Assembly: GCF_001649575.2 (NCBI RefSeq)
Contig: NC_051438.1
Coordinates: 25,563,786 to 25,627,785, forward strand
Source of the DNA: Kryptolebias marmoratus
Lineage: Eukaryota > Chordata > Actinopteri > Cyprinodontiformes > Rivulidae
Direction: 5' to 3'
DNA: 64,000 bases
A model generated the notes under the pieces. It had not been told where the DNA came from, did not search any database, and saw only the letters and a program-made list of their open reading frames with translations. Positions 48,048-60,441 of this stretch are shown here, piece by piece; the first letter of the stretch is position 1, and the number at the start of each line of letters is the position of its first letter. The translations under genes were made by a program, and so were the position numbers.

Positions 48048-50469
48048 TGACAAGAAATATAATTGTGTTTTGAATAGACTCTAACAGGCCAAATCTTCCA
48101 TCTTCTTTCTGGTCCTTGTGACTCATAGAGTGAGGCTTTATATCAGATAAGGTGCAAATGGAATCTGTCAGACACTTACAGCTACTTTGCCAGAGCAATA
48201 ACTGCAAATCAAAACAATTTGCTGAATGATGTCCTTCAACCGTGTCCTTATAGTCCCATGATTTTCTCGGGAGTTATATAGTTCGTGGTCACATGAACAA
48301 TTGCGTTGTTCAATGCGCCATTACTTGAAAAAAAAAAATTATTGTTAAAAAGAAAAATCTACAAAGTCCTCGGCTGAGGAAGGAATGCATATAGAAGATA
48401 CTGAGCAAAACTAATAACTCGTGGTTTGCTTTGCTCCCTCCTCTAAAGAAGCATTGCAGAGTGCAGACACATGTACTGTAGCTGTGAGTATATCTGTTTG
48501 TGCCAGACCTCCTTTATTTGCATGCCTTAGTGTTGGGTGTGTAATGAGGCCATTGCCTGTCACTTCCGCTTCAGTCAAAGTGAGGCTTGGAAGCCAAGTT
48601 TACCTCTGGGGAGAATAATAGCTGGCTATTGATTGCCTTTAAACAGTCCAAAACCTGCCTCGTGCTATCTTAATTAGCAGTACTTATGAGGATTTAAATC
48701 TAGCCGAGTTTAAACAATTGAGCTTTTGCCTGGCCTATTCAACTCAATTAATGCTTTCGTGGTCGTGCATTTTAAATACTGCACTGTGCTTAGATGTTGA
48801 TTTGGTGGCTTTTGCTGTAAAGGTGAGCTGAGATGGCCTGCTTGCTTGTTGATTAATACACAATGGACCAAAATTATTATTAGGGACAACAAAGCTGTTT
48901 GAAGTCAGTCAATTGATTTCCAAAAGGTGAGAGATCTCAATAAATTCTCATTGCTCAGCAATGAGCTGAATGTGGAGGCCAAATGGTTTGCTGTTGCAAT
49001 TTGTTCCTCCTAATTGTCATTTGAAACTTTCCTTGATTAAATTCATTTGCACCTTGGTGCTTTAAAAATCCCCAAACCCATTAAGGCAGGTTTCAATTTA
49101 TGTGTTTATGTTTCTTTTAGATCTGAACATGTTCTTTTTAGACTGCATACAACAATTATCTGTGTTCCCTTAAATGTGTTGTCATTGTCCGAAATATGTA
49201 GAAAAACTCATTGCATTAGATTAAAAATTACGATTTGCATTTTTAAAGAGAAAAAAAAAGTTAGGAGTTTTTTCTTGTTTGTGATAAGTTAGATTTTGTA
49301 AACAAACTGAAAATCTGTAACAACAATACCATCCTTTGTTTGACTTAAAAAACTTTGTGAGTGGAGATTTCAGATACATTCTTTGTGTTTAGTTTGATGT
49401 TCTTTGCAAGATAAAGTATTCTCATTTGTGTTTTTGTTCATTTGCACTTCTGAAGCAGCTCTTATCTGTCAGCATTTGATCACACCTGTGCTGCTAAAAA
49501 CAAAAAGTAGGATAAAAGCAGTTTTTTTTTTTTACATTTGCCTCATTTCTGTATTTCTTTGTAACTTTCTTTTGTTATAAACAACTTTGCTTGCAGTTTA
49601 TAAAATGTATTTTCGAATAGTGAAAGTTTAGTTGGAAATCATTTGTTTAACTCCACTTGACTGGGCCATTTGCTGGCCTTTTTCTTCATATTTATTACTT
49701 TTATATCGCTACTGTTTTATGTCTTACTTTTTGTAAATCACTTTGTGCAATAGAAGTTCATTTCAAATGTTCTTTATAAAAAAATTCTATTTGATTTTGT
49801 TTTATGTAAAGAACTTCAGCCTGTAAACATGTATACACTCTCTGGATTGACTATTCATGTAATTATGTTTCTAATGAAAAGACTATCTGATGCTGAAGGA
49901 TTTTTTATGCGGCAGAGCAAAAATGCCCACAAAGGGAGGAAAGTCAAGCTAAAACAAATGGAGCTCCACATGGCTGCAGAAGGCAACAGATGGGTGAACA
50001 AGGCAATGAGTCAGAATAACACACGGACCAGTTGTTCAGATTGCAGACGTATTCATTTAAAAGGCACAATCATAATAAACACAAGGTGTGTTTTTTTTAT
50101 AATATCATTGTTTTTTATAGTCTTATTGTAAAGGTACAGATGTTAATTATTGTTGATTGGATCAACTTAAGGATAGCAAACTTCAGGCAGAGAATATGGG
50201 AAGTCATCAGTCACAGGAGACATAAAAACAAGTGTGGAAAATGGATGTTTACAGTCAGTTTAAACATATAGGTTGTTTAAATTCAACTGGTCATGTTGGT
50301 AATTATATTGGTGTATCATGTTTTATAACGTTACCCTATATAGCCTTTTAAAAATTTATAGCATCTGCCCTTTTGAAGATCTCTACACGGCCCTGGTCCA
50401 GCATATTTATGACTTTGCTTTTCATTAATATCTGATACTGTAAACTGTCTATTAGATAGGGCAGAATTA

Positions 50470-51390
50470 CCCTCCAAAATGCTCTTTTTTACATTTTTGT
50501 ATTGTCAGGCAGTGAAACGAGGCTGATTTTGTGGACGATGTGATAACCCACTTTGTGATTATTCTGGACAGTTTGTAGGCTGGCTGTAACTGGCTGATAC
50601 CCAACTATAACAGTCAGGCCTGGATAAAATAAGGACAAGAATTACTTTCTGGATGTCAGAGAAAAAGACAAAGGGCTTAACCTTTAAAAAAGTTCTGGGC
50701 TGGAAGAACCTGATGCTGGAAACAGCATTTATCTGTTCATCAGGTTTAAAAGTGTGTCCAAAAGCAAAGGGCATAGATCATCATTAAGGCAAAAATTAAG
50801 GTTGGGTTGTCTTTAAAATACCATTTCAAGCTTCATGGGAGTGTGCAAAGTTGAACAAAAAAAGCAATTCACAATTTTAAATCATCTCAAAAAAAGTCTT
50901 GCAAAGCCTTTAATGTTGTTGTGAATTTCTTCTGAAAAAGGAGATACATCTGAGAATTATGGGAGTGAAATTAAAAATGTAGTTTGATACTAACGAAACT
51001 GAGATAAAGCAGAAATGTTTTTTTTTTTTAAAGAACCAGACCAAGAGTAAATCCCTGGGGGACTCAACACAAGAAGGGAGTTTCTAATACTGATGAGGGA
51101 GTTGAAAAACCACCCAGACAGACAGACAGATGCGTTTCTTTCTGTAAAATATGACTTAAAATATTCAAGAGCAGTTTCTTTAATGACCACTATTCAGGAG
51201 ACCAAAGAGCCATACTGCACCATAATTAATGTGGTATAGCTATCTAAAAGCATTAAAACTGGAGAATTAAGAGTCTGTAAATTATAAGAACTAATAATCA
51301 CATTCACAAGTGCTGATATCTTCCTGTGATGAACTTTTAAACCAGAATGAAATATGTCAGTAACATATTTCATGTCCTAGACAGTAAAAA
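50470..51390 (-). mobile_element. decayed CR1/L2/Rex1-type LINE reverse-transcriptase relic
   Basis: On the minus strand, with frame changes and stops, the translation follows the order of a non-LTR retrotransposon ORF2: FHSGLKVHHRK (cf. FQSGFRxxHS), VLMLLDS (cf. VLLDLSAAFD), KETALEYFKSYFTERNASV (cf. GTALxWFKSYLTDR), PQGFTLGLVL at about 51031-51060 (cf. the PQGSxLGPLLF catalytic block), SQMYLLF where the DDTQLY block should be, then INAVSSIRFFQPRTFLKVKP and FSDIQKVILVLI (typical FFQLRxxxKxKPFLSFSDxxxVI). The active-site Asp pair is lost and several frameshifts are present, so it is dead. Bounds are approximate. Confidence 0.8.
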
Positions 51391-51996
51391 CTACTTTGTA
51401 TAAAAATCTGAAGAAAGAAAACAGGATAAAACTCAGCCCAAAATTTGAACAGTACAATCAAAGTTTTTCTTTTCCTTTTCTTTTTTTATGTTAGGCTACT
51501 CTGTGTCACGTCTAAATAAGCCTGAAAAGTCCCAGTCCAAAGACAGGTGTTAATGATAGATAAGACACAAGGTCTACCAGTATCAAACACCTCTTTTAAA
51601 AGATAAGAAGGTGGTTATGTCCAGTGGGGCACACACTGGACAGGTGGTGCATAATGCCACTTTGTCTAAAATAGAATAAAAGAAATAAGCTCAAAGTGAT
51701 CAAAAATGACAGAATGAAAAAAAGGTGGGGGCTGAGGTCACAGGTAGGGGAGTAATATAAGAACTGATCCCAGCAATCTGTCTCACAAAATACTACATAT
51801 TCTTGTTCTTATACAAGTGCATCAAGAGAGTGAGCCAATACTTTTATTTCTCAAATACCTATAAACCTATAAAACAAGAAATACATCCATAACGTGCAAG
51901 ACTATTTTGGCAAGCCAACAACAACAAAGAGACAAAAATATAATAATTTCATTAACAGTAATAATTGTTCATTAGATGTCAATCTTTTTTTCTCAC

Positions 51997-52122
51997 CATC
52001 AGCAGCCAGAGCTGTCACTATGCTCGTCTGAGTTGGCCCCGTTCTCCCAACTCCTCCATTTTCAAAAGTCGGCTGGTTTTCCAGTTCTTGGAGCTGCCAA
52101 TTGAGGCCGAAAAGGTGCATTG
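51997..52122 (-). CDS. tenm3: tenm3 exon: juxtamembrane extracellular segment
   Basis: The 126-nt exon begins with AMHLFGLNWQLQ, the near-invariant teneurin motif directly outside the membrane, and continues into a low-conservation Thr/Gly/Asn-rich linker ending TALAAD. Phase is 1 at both ends, so skipping it would keep the frame. The acceptor is unusual: TTTTTCAG preceded by a 23-nt (TG)n tract instead of a plain pyrimidine run. The donor is GTGAGA. The segment bridges the helix and the folded ectodomain; no cysteine is present. Confidence 0.95.
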
Positions 52123-52130
52123 CTGAAAAA

Positions 52131-52153
52131 CACACACACACACGCACACACAC
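52131..52153. repeat. (CA)n microsatellite in an exon acceptor tract
   Basis: 23 bp with one G interruption. On the coding strand it is a (TG)n run lying 9-31 nt upstream of the acceptor of the juxtamembrane exon (52122). Confidence 0.92.
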
Positions 52154-54470
52154 AAAAAAAGAACTGTGTGGGTTTGTGGAAAAATGATAAACAAACAAGC
52201 AAATAGTTTTAAAAGAACAATCAAGCCACTTAAGCACAAAGGACCTGTGGGAGTGCACAGCGGATGGATCCAGCGTGAGCAGCAACAACTGTTTAACTCT
52301 GAACACTTTCCTCTTTATTTTGTTTTTAGTGGCTGTGGTGCCATGGGTGGCTTTTGTGTGAACTTTGCAGCAACACAGGCCAGACAAAGTCATTTCAATC
52401 AATACTGTGGCATGTTTCCTCGGGGAGTGCTGTTCATTAAGGTTCCAAAGTGTCAGCTACTGCATCAAAGAGAGCAGCAGGCTGAGTTTCTATTTTGACA
52501 CAAAGCTTCCACTTCAGACAAAAAGACGAGATACACTGGAAAAGTCTTAAACTCCACGAGTCTAATACATAAGACATAGTGTTACGTGTACGTTAAAGAG
52601 TGAGATAGGAAAGGAGATATAAAGTAAGAGACTTTTAAGAAAGTGGAAGGCAGTGTATTGAGAAAGGCACTCACAGCAGGAGGTGGAAGTGAGAAGGTTA
52701 GGTGCTGAAAACTCCTCTAGTTCTCTTACATAACTAAAACGTGTCTGGCTTTCATTCAGACAACCTGCTTTATTGTTACAGAATTGGATGCAATCAAACT
52801 GTGCTCTTGTTGTTTTGAGAAACTGAGGCGTTTCTGTGAGCGCAGCGAGAGGGCTTATCTCCTTCAAAGTCACCAGCCAGGGAACATGCTGAGGAAGCAT
52901 CTTGATTTCCGACCATTTGATCTGCGGGAGGAACTTTTCTCCAACACCCATCGCTCGCTGGGAAGATGGATATCGACTGCAGCAAATAACTTGAGAGGTG
53001 GATGTGGGGCCAGAGAGAATATCAAGTGTGTAGGAGACCAAAAGAGAGATGGGAAACTCGTATGAACAGTGTGTCAATGATACTTTGTTAAGAAACAGGG
53101 AGCGTGTCTGCTTTGTAAAAAGCCTCCTGATGGAAATACTTGGCATCGGTTGAGTAAGGATCCTCACAACACTCGTCCTTCGTAGATCAAATGAACAGGT
53201 GTGGCAAAGCTTTGGATTTCAGTCAGATAATCCAGATTTAACATATGAGTGGAAATATTGTGGTATCCGGCCTGCTCAGTCAAAATCCTGCTCGGTTTCA
53301 GAATCCACTTTTGCTGCTAAATAAGCAAACGAGCCAGAAGAAACGATTTCTGGTCGTTTCATCAATAGTTTAAACAAGACTGAAAAGAAAAACATCAGAT
53401 TGACCACATTCATTACAGGGTGTAACATTGTGTGATTGTCTTTGTGTATATGTATGTGTCTCTGAGGACAAAAATCATCAGAACTATGAAGGATCCAGTC
53501 ATAAAGTTGATTGTAATCCAACCCATGAATACAGATTTTTTTTTCTTTTAATGATACAGTGATGCCTAGAGTAATTATAGCTCTTCACAGCTGGTGATAT
53601 CCAGACCTTTCTTTCTTTGTCAGCCTAAACAGAGTTCATATTGCTATTTACAATACTGAACAATAGTCTGGAGCCATCCCTCATTTCCTTATATTTTGCT
53701 TTCAAAAAATACAAAGTTTCTTTCAATCAATTTTTTTTTAATATTCCATATATTCTTTCAGTTTTTTGGTTTGTTTTTGGCAGCTTTTTTACTAGTCATT
53801 TTTAGTTCTTGTACCTGACTCTTTTTCAGTGGAATGATTTTTGTTTGTTAAGCCACTTATCTCAGACTTATGAATTATTCAGACATAAAACAGGCTTCAA
53901 AACTCAAGGGATGAACCAGAATTGTGTCTTAACAAAGCAACTTAGCAAAGAAGCAATTTTAAATTGGATCTTAGGGCACATTTTTACAAACAGCTCTTCA
54001 CAAAGGCACAATTTGTTTCCATTTATTTACTTAAATCAGTGGAAAAAACAAAGACAACAGTCTGCCAGCTGTTAAATAGGTTTTTAGCACTAAGAAGGTG
54101 ATAGTAGCTAAAAATGTGACGTGATGATCAACTGAAGCTCATGTTGTCCTGTGAAGTCTTAGGTAGATCATTTTTTTTTTATTCTTAAAAAAAATAAATA
54201 AACATAAAAATATAAAAAAAGAACAATTAAATGCTGTTAATTTGATGTAATTATATTTTTAGGCAAAGTTTTCTTCCACTTGTCAACATTCCATGTTATT
54301 TAAAGCCCACCGCACAACACATTGCCATGATCAGGTACAAAGACTAAAAAAAAAAAAAAATTGAGTGAAAAACAGGTTTTTAACTTTTGAACCATCATGT
54401 ATCATTTCCTGAGTCTTCTTCCTTATATTAAATCCAATCCAAAGACTTGTCAGTAGTGGAAACCCTAAGG

Positions 54471-54674
54471 CAGTGGTGTCCTATCCTGTTCCTGGAGGGC
54501 CTCTGTCCTGCATGTTTTAGCTGTTTCCCTGCTCTTCAGCAGGTCTTCAAGTTCTGCAAAAGCCTGTTAGTCACTCAGTCATTCAAATCAGGTGTATCGA
54601 AGCAAAGAAACATCTAAATCATCCAGGAGAGTGGCCCTCCAGGACTAGGATTGGATCTTACTAGCCTGAGACTG
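54471..54674. mobile_element. short non-autonomous hAT-like element
   Basis: Begins CAGTGGTGTCC and ends near AGCCTGAGACTG; the inner parts of both ends are inverted copies (CCTGGAGGGCC at about 54491-54501 and GGCCCTCCAGG at about 54633-54643). The sequence type (tgcatgttttagctgtttcc ... ggtgtatcgaagcaaagaaa) matches my memory of a very common teleost non-autonomous hAT family. About 200 bp, no coding capacity. An 8-bp target duplication is not evident, so the ends are approximate. Confidence 0.65.
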
Positions 54675-56525
54675 TTGGTCACTAGCTGGGGACTTTGTGA
54701 GAAGATAAGCAAATATTCTGATGCAGTCTCAAGGAATTCCAGCTGTTTGCAACCAAGCAACCAGTAAGCCATGTATCTTTGTTTTGGGTGGCCAGTTTTT
54801 GTCAGTCACCGCCTATTTTTTGTGTGCATGGCTTGCAAAACTGTATCTGTGCATATTATTTTCTTGCCCACATCAGACCCACCTCAGCTTGCTTTGTACC
54901 CACCTTGGCAGCTGCCCCCACACTTATGATTTAATCTAGTGAAGTACAATTTTGAAGATGGGCAGATTTGGACCTTTTTTTTTACATATATATATATTTA
55001 TAATTCATCTCAGGAGTGGACTTTAGACCTGGACATTCAGGGCTGCAGCTTCAAATGTTTTCTGTCATAAGAGAGTCCTCATGCAGGTGCCGAACTAAAC
55101 CTGTGACAACTCTGTGACTATTTTGAGAAAGATTTTGTCACACAAATGTTTTGAATATGTTCAAAAATCAAGGTTTGCAAACCTCTGTGATTTATATGAG
55201 TCTCCAATGGCTGCAGTCCGGTGACATAATACCCTAACAGATAAGATCTTCAGTTTAAAACAATTGACAAAGAATCTCGTGACCAAATACACAAACACAA
55301 ATACACAATTTTTCCCATTTTCAGTTCTTGAATAGAAATGTTTTTGCTAAGGCAAGACCATTGAGCTGGATCTGAAATGACAAGGCTCAAGTGAGGACAT
55401 GAAGCATTTACTCAAAGTAAAAACCTCTACCTGGAAAGAAGAAAAAATACACCTACTCTTGTAAAAAATGATTGACAGCACTAAATAAAATCAGGTTATG
55501 GTGTTTCTTAAAGAAGAAAATGTAGCACAATCTTTTTTTCGAGCAAATAACAAGAAGGAAGAAAAAATGCATTTGGGAAGTTGAGCCTGTTTGATGCCAG
55601 CATAAAATCTCTTTGCTCTATCAAGGGAGATGATGAACGACACAGAGTGCACTCACAAAGAGTTGTTGCCTTGCAGCTGAATCTTGTCTCAAATACTAAT
55701 TACATTTAACAACCTTGCTTAACCTTTAGGTGAATTGAAATTTGGCTGTATGTGTTAAAACAGGCACCCGCCATTGTACAGCCAGCTTGACACGGCTATC
55801 TCTGAGGTCAGTCAGCCAGCATGGCTAAAAATAGACTTGTCAACATTTAACTTTCAGAAAGGCAAAACAGTAAATAAAGCTTGGTACAAGTCTCCTTGTC
55901 TAAAAGCTCTTTTCTGAGTTGATTTCCAATTGTAGCCCTTAAATCAATTGAACATAATAAGTGCAGAGGCTTTCTGTGTCTACACATCTGTCTTCTTGTA
56001 TCGCCAGCCTTCCACCTGAGAGGAAACTGTGTGGTCTCTTGTGTATCAGAAGCACCACAAAACCACAGAGAGCCGTCCCCTCTTCACTGCTCTCAGTGCA
56101 CCAGAGTCTGATTCCCCACTTACCTCATCAACAAATTGCTTTGAGGTGAATAGCCCTCAATTTATAAATTTACATAAGTTATTTCTACAGCCTAGACCAG
56201 TTCAATTAATATTTATGGGCCAGGAGCAATTTTCCTTCCTGAGTAGGATGGCTGGAAAAGCAGGTCTCTAATCACTGATGTCAAAAGTTGCCCCGTGGAA
56301 CATCAACACTGAATTTGTGAGTTCACTACATGCCTATTTGAGCTCTGACATGCACACAGTCTCTTGTGTACAGAAGCACAAACACTTTTGCACCATAAAA
56401 TGCAACATGGCCCCAAGAAAATCCTCCAGGCTGCTCTCAGCAAGTTTTCCATCTCTTGGCCACATGTTTACTGGTTGCGTTGCCACAAGAGAAACACTGT
56501 GCTGAGTGTGTCACAGATGAAAGTT

Positions 56526-56543
56526 TCTCTCTCTCTCTCTCTC
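56526..56543. repeat. (CT)n microsatellite
   Basis: Nine CT units in an intron. Confidence 0.88.
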
Positions 56544-58273
56544 ACTCCCCTCTTTTATATATGATAAAAAAAATTCCTAAAGTGGTGTAAAGCATTAGTA
56601 TTTCTAATACGTACTCATGAGGAAAAAACATATTAATAATAACAAGCCTATTTAAGGGAAAACAAAGTGTTCCATCTAGAGCAAAAGACTGTCAACAGCA
56701 ACTGAGACATCAACAGTCCTAAAATTACTGGGATAAATATTGTTTTACATTGGAAACTAGCTGCCCACAAATGCCTCTAGGGAATTCCCAGAAATAAACT
56801 GTGTAGCTCTGAGTGGAGATGCTCCCTCTCTGTAGGACAAAGTTTCCATCAATCTAACACGGATAAACATCCCCACCACAAGACTGACCAACAAAGGGTT
56901 TGTTTTATAGCCGTGAGGCCAGTGAAGCAAGCTCTGTGTCGCTTTGTGTTAGTCTCTGGGTGTATCTGGTATTCAATTAGTATACAAAGCAGTCACTTGG
57001 CTAATTCAGCTCCCCTCACAAGTGGACACACCTGCACTATCCATTCTGCTCTGGTTATACTATGGTTCAGAAAGGAAGCTTGAACTATGTTAATATCACC
57101 ATATGAGGCATCATTTCAATGACATAACTAAAAAATATTAGTGTTTAAAATGTACTTTTACAAAGCAAGAGATGAAAAAAAAAACCTGTTAGAGATATTA
57201 TTATGCTCCAAAGATTTGCTTGACATCCAAAGAAAAATGTTTTAAATAAACAGATTTATTAAATTTTATCTTTTACACAATTTTTTCTAGCATTTACTGT
57301 AAATAAGTTTACATATGCAGCTGAATTTTGAGATTTTCCAAAAAAACAAAACAAACAAACAAAAAAAAAAACACATTAACAACATGGTTTTACTCTCAGT
57401 CTAAAGCTTTTACATTAATAAAATGGACAAAGTGGCCCCACCATTTCCTAAAGTTCTGAATTGAAGACAAAATGTCCATCTTTTTTTGGTGCGCCATGTG
57501 TTACCATTGATACAAAAGTCCTGCCTACACACACTCCCAACATATTCACAGGCTGTCACACTGCCATCACAGTCTAATGTGACACTTATTTAAAGATTCA
57601 AATAACTAAGTGAAACTAAATGTTTTGAAAAAAATCCATATTTGATCCAGCAAATAGGTAAGATTTACACAAAAAAAATATCTGGAGTGCATTTTTTAAT
57701 TTTTAATCAGGAAAATGTCCCATTAATTTACATGAAGGGGTGTTCTTTGTGGCTTCAATTTCTGGCTTCTGGTACTGTCTTTCGGTATAATAACGCTCGA
57801 TAGTTTGAAGAAAAAAGCTGGACTGAAAACTATCTTTGAATTTTTTCCAGTTGGTTCAGTTTGCAGAGCTGGAACAGGTAAGACCAACATCAGCAGATGT
57901 GGCTCATTGAAACTGCAGGAGCTGTTGAGGTCAATTAGCCAGACTCTAAATTTGTGACTGCTCTCCTACCAAAGACTTTTTTTTTGGTCAAATTAATAAA
58001 ATGGAAACTTGCTGCTAACCCTAATAATTTTAATTGTATCAAATAACAGCCACAGTAGTGCATATATTTGCCTTTAAGCTTATCTTTCTACTAATGGGAC
58101 TGTGAGTTGACAGTGGAAGAGTATTAAATTATGAGTGCACATTGTCACTATATAAGTTATGGCACCTGGCAGGAGAGTTGGCAGTGGATAAAAGAGAGGA
58201 GAAGTTGTGGAAACCATCTCAGTCACCTGAGGCAAGTGTCAGAGGGCTGCATCTATTTAACACACTTGAACAA

Positions 58274-58305
<32 letters not shown>

Positions 58306-58310
58306 ACACA
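58274..58310. repeat. (AC)n microsatellite
   Basis: 37 bp of AC with one T interruption, in the intron upstream of the juxtamembrane exon. Confidence 0.92.
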
Positions 58311-59773
58311 AAATTCTCCAAATAAGCAGAAGCTCCATCATTACTGTCTGGAGCTAGCCCATAAATACAAAACCCAAAACAAAATAACAGGTCTAAAATA
58401 AAATAACTTTATGATTGATGAGACAAAAAAAAGTTTTGAATCAATCCAATCTGGTAAATGGTGTTTGTTAAAACAGAATAATACATGACTTTTTTTTTTC
58501 TCAAGTAAACTGAGCCCATCGGTTATAAGATTGTAGAAAACAAACAAAAACAGCAACTGATTCTTCCAGACAGAAGAGCAAAGGTAACCTATATATGTTT
58601 ACACTCCTATTAATTTACGACATAAAATCCTGAACCACAACAAGTAACCAAACAGTTAAGTCAATGAAGGGATTATGAATATTGATACTGATGTAGCACA
58701 TTTATGACCTCTTCTCCAAGAGAGCACTTCTCTCTCTGTCCAGCAATAAAACACTGGTTATAGGATCTCCCCAACATTGCCATATTTCTCTTTATACAAC
58801 TGTGTCACATTTCCTCTGCCTCCAAGCTGGGTGAATACTCATATATCCGCTCAGGCAGAAAGGCACAGTGTAAGGATTAAGGGCTCGGCTGACAGGGGAG
58901 GGCATGAAGAAAGATAAATCTGTAACAGGTTTATTGCTGTGGTCAAGATTCCAAAGGTTAGCAAGAAGTCAGCTTTGACATATGCTATAAAAACAGAAAA
59001 AAGAAAAAAAACATTCAAAGCCTTCTTGTATGAAATAATGCCCAATGGATGAGGAGTGGAGGGTGAGTTTCTTATCCCACTGACCGAGATAAAAGCAGTT
59101 CCTGTTTCACAGAATAAGTTTTAGTTCCTGCACAACAAAGAGTGAGTGGACCAAAGTCTTCTTTACATTTGAAGTCCTTGAAACTGCTCCTTAAAAAAAA
59201 AAAAAAAACTCAACTCCCAAGCTTGTTCAACTCTTACACTGCCATTTGAACTTCTGAGTCTGTATTTTTAACAAAACCCCAAGTAGACATAAATGAGCCG
59301 TCGTTCTGTGAACTGGGGATCACGAGAGTGGGGATGATGCACAGCTTCCTGTCAAAGGGAAAGAGATGACGATGTCTTCTCTGGAAACTGTACTGACGCC
59401 TTGTCTGCATATCTGACTGAAGGCTTGGTCAGATAGACTCTACTACTGAATTATATCAGGACATCTGCAATCGCTGCAGAAAGGAACAGGCAGCGAATGT
59501 GGAAACGCCATTTCTATTCACACCCAGCAGCTTGTCAATCATTTGTTCCGTTCGACGGGAAAAAACTGTCCAATGTCGAAGCAGATAATATTTTCGCCTT
59601 AAATTTGAAAGCAAGTTTGTAGCAAAAACTACTACTTTTATAAAGTCAGGTGACAGGTGAACATGCACCACCTTATCATCAAATACCAAAGATTAAAGGC
59701 TCACCATTCAGTGTGTGGCAAAATACTTGTGTTACTATTTTCCTGTTTTTTTTTTGTTTATTTTTGTTGTTTT

Positions 59774-59799
59774 TATATATATATATATTTATATATATA
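59774..59799. repeat. (AT)n microsatellite
   Basis: 26 bp of AT with a TTT interruption, about 430 nt on the plus-strand left of the transmembrane exon. Confidence 0.85.
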
Positions 59800-60202
59800 A
59801 CTTTAAGGGATTTTTTTTACCCGCTAGTCTCCCAACAGTTGCAGCTCAGTGAGACCATAAAGTTGCCATCTGACAGTGAAAAACTGTTAGAAAGAGTGTG
59901 TATGAATTGATGAGACAACCTTACAAATGGAGAGGTGTGGAAACTAAAATGCAATGAAACTGAGATGATGGATAAAGAAAAAGAGCACTGATGTGTATCC
60001 ATGACTGAGGCTGAAAGAAAGATCTGTGCAGTTTTGGGTGATATAGGTTAAGCTTCACATCTTCTCCTTTTAAAGCTGTTTCAATAGCTGTTTGACACTT
60101 GAATACAAGTAATTATCGAGAAACTTCCCCATGCATGCAGTCCAATAAGACTTCAAAAATCTGCCAGATGTTTAAACTGCTATAATCTGCTTTGAGCCTT
60201 AC

Positions 60203-60441
60203 CTATGCAGTAGCAGAGAATGATGGAGAGCACCACTGCTATGGCCACAGCAATCAGGGCGGTGCATTTCCAGGAACAATGCTTGGGTGACTTTTTGAAC
60301 TTGAAAGCCCCCCTGGACAGGCTGTTTCTGGGCAAAGGGCGTGCAGGTGTGGAGTAAACGGTCCCTGTTGCCATGGTGTAACCGGGAGCTGCAGCGCCAA
60401 AGAAAGGGGTTGTTCCTGTTCCAGTTTTAAAAAGAAAGTGC
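60203..60441 (-). CDS. tenm3: tenm3 exon: end of intracellular domain and transmembrane helix
   Basis: This 239-nt exon encodes 79 full codons starting [13 protein letters not shown] proline-rich stretch ([10 protein letters not shown]) and a basic patch (FKFKKSPK) precede CSWKCT, then about 20 hydrophobic residues ending LCYCI form the single-pass type II membrane anchor. The acceptor reads TTTTTCTACAG just above 60441 and the donor is GTAAGG at 60202 and below. The first base completes an Arg codon begun upstream, and the last G is joined to CA of the next exon to give Ala (I-A-M-H-L). Known family role: the intracellular domain contacts the cytoskeleton and can be released to the nucleus; its motifs for that lie upstream of the window. 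Confidence 0.95.

Larger units (their letters stand above)
47695..51996 (-). other. intron
   Basis: Carries a decayed LINE reverse-transcriptase relic (about 50470-51390) plus ATT and AAAT simple repeats near 47830 and 48013. The remainder shows no coding signal. Confidence 0.85.
52123..60202 (-). other. intron between transmembrane and juxtamembrane exons, about 8.1 kb
   Basis: Contains the (CA)n acceptor tract (52131-52153), a hAT-like element (about 54471-54674), CT and AC microsatellites, and a possible regulatory block with a MEF2-type site at 55825-55834. Overlapping open frames at 52562-53167 are not supported as genes. Confidence 0.8.
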
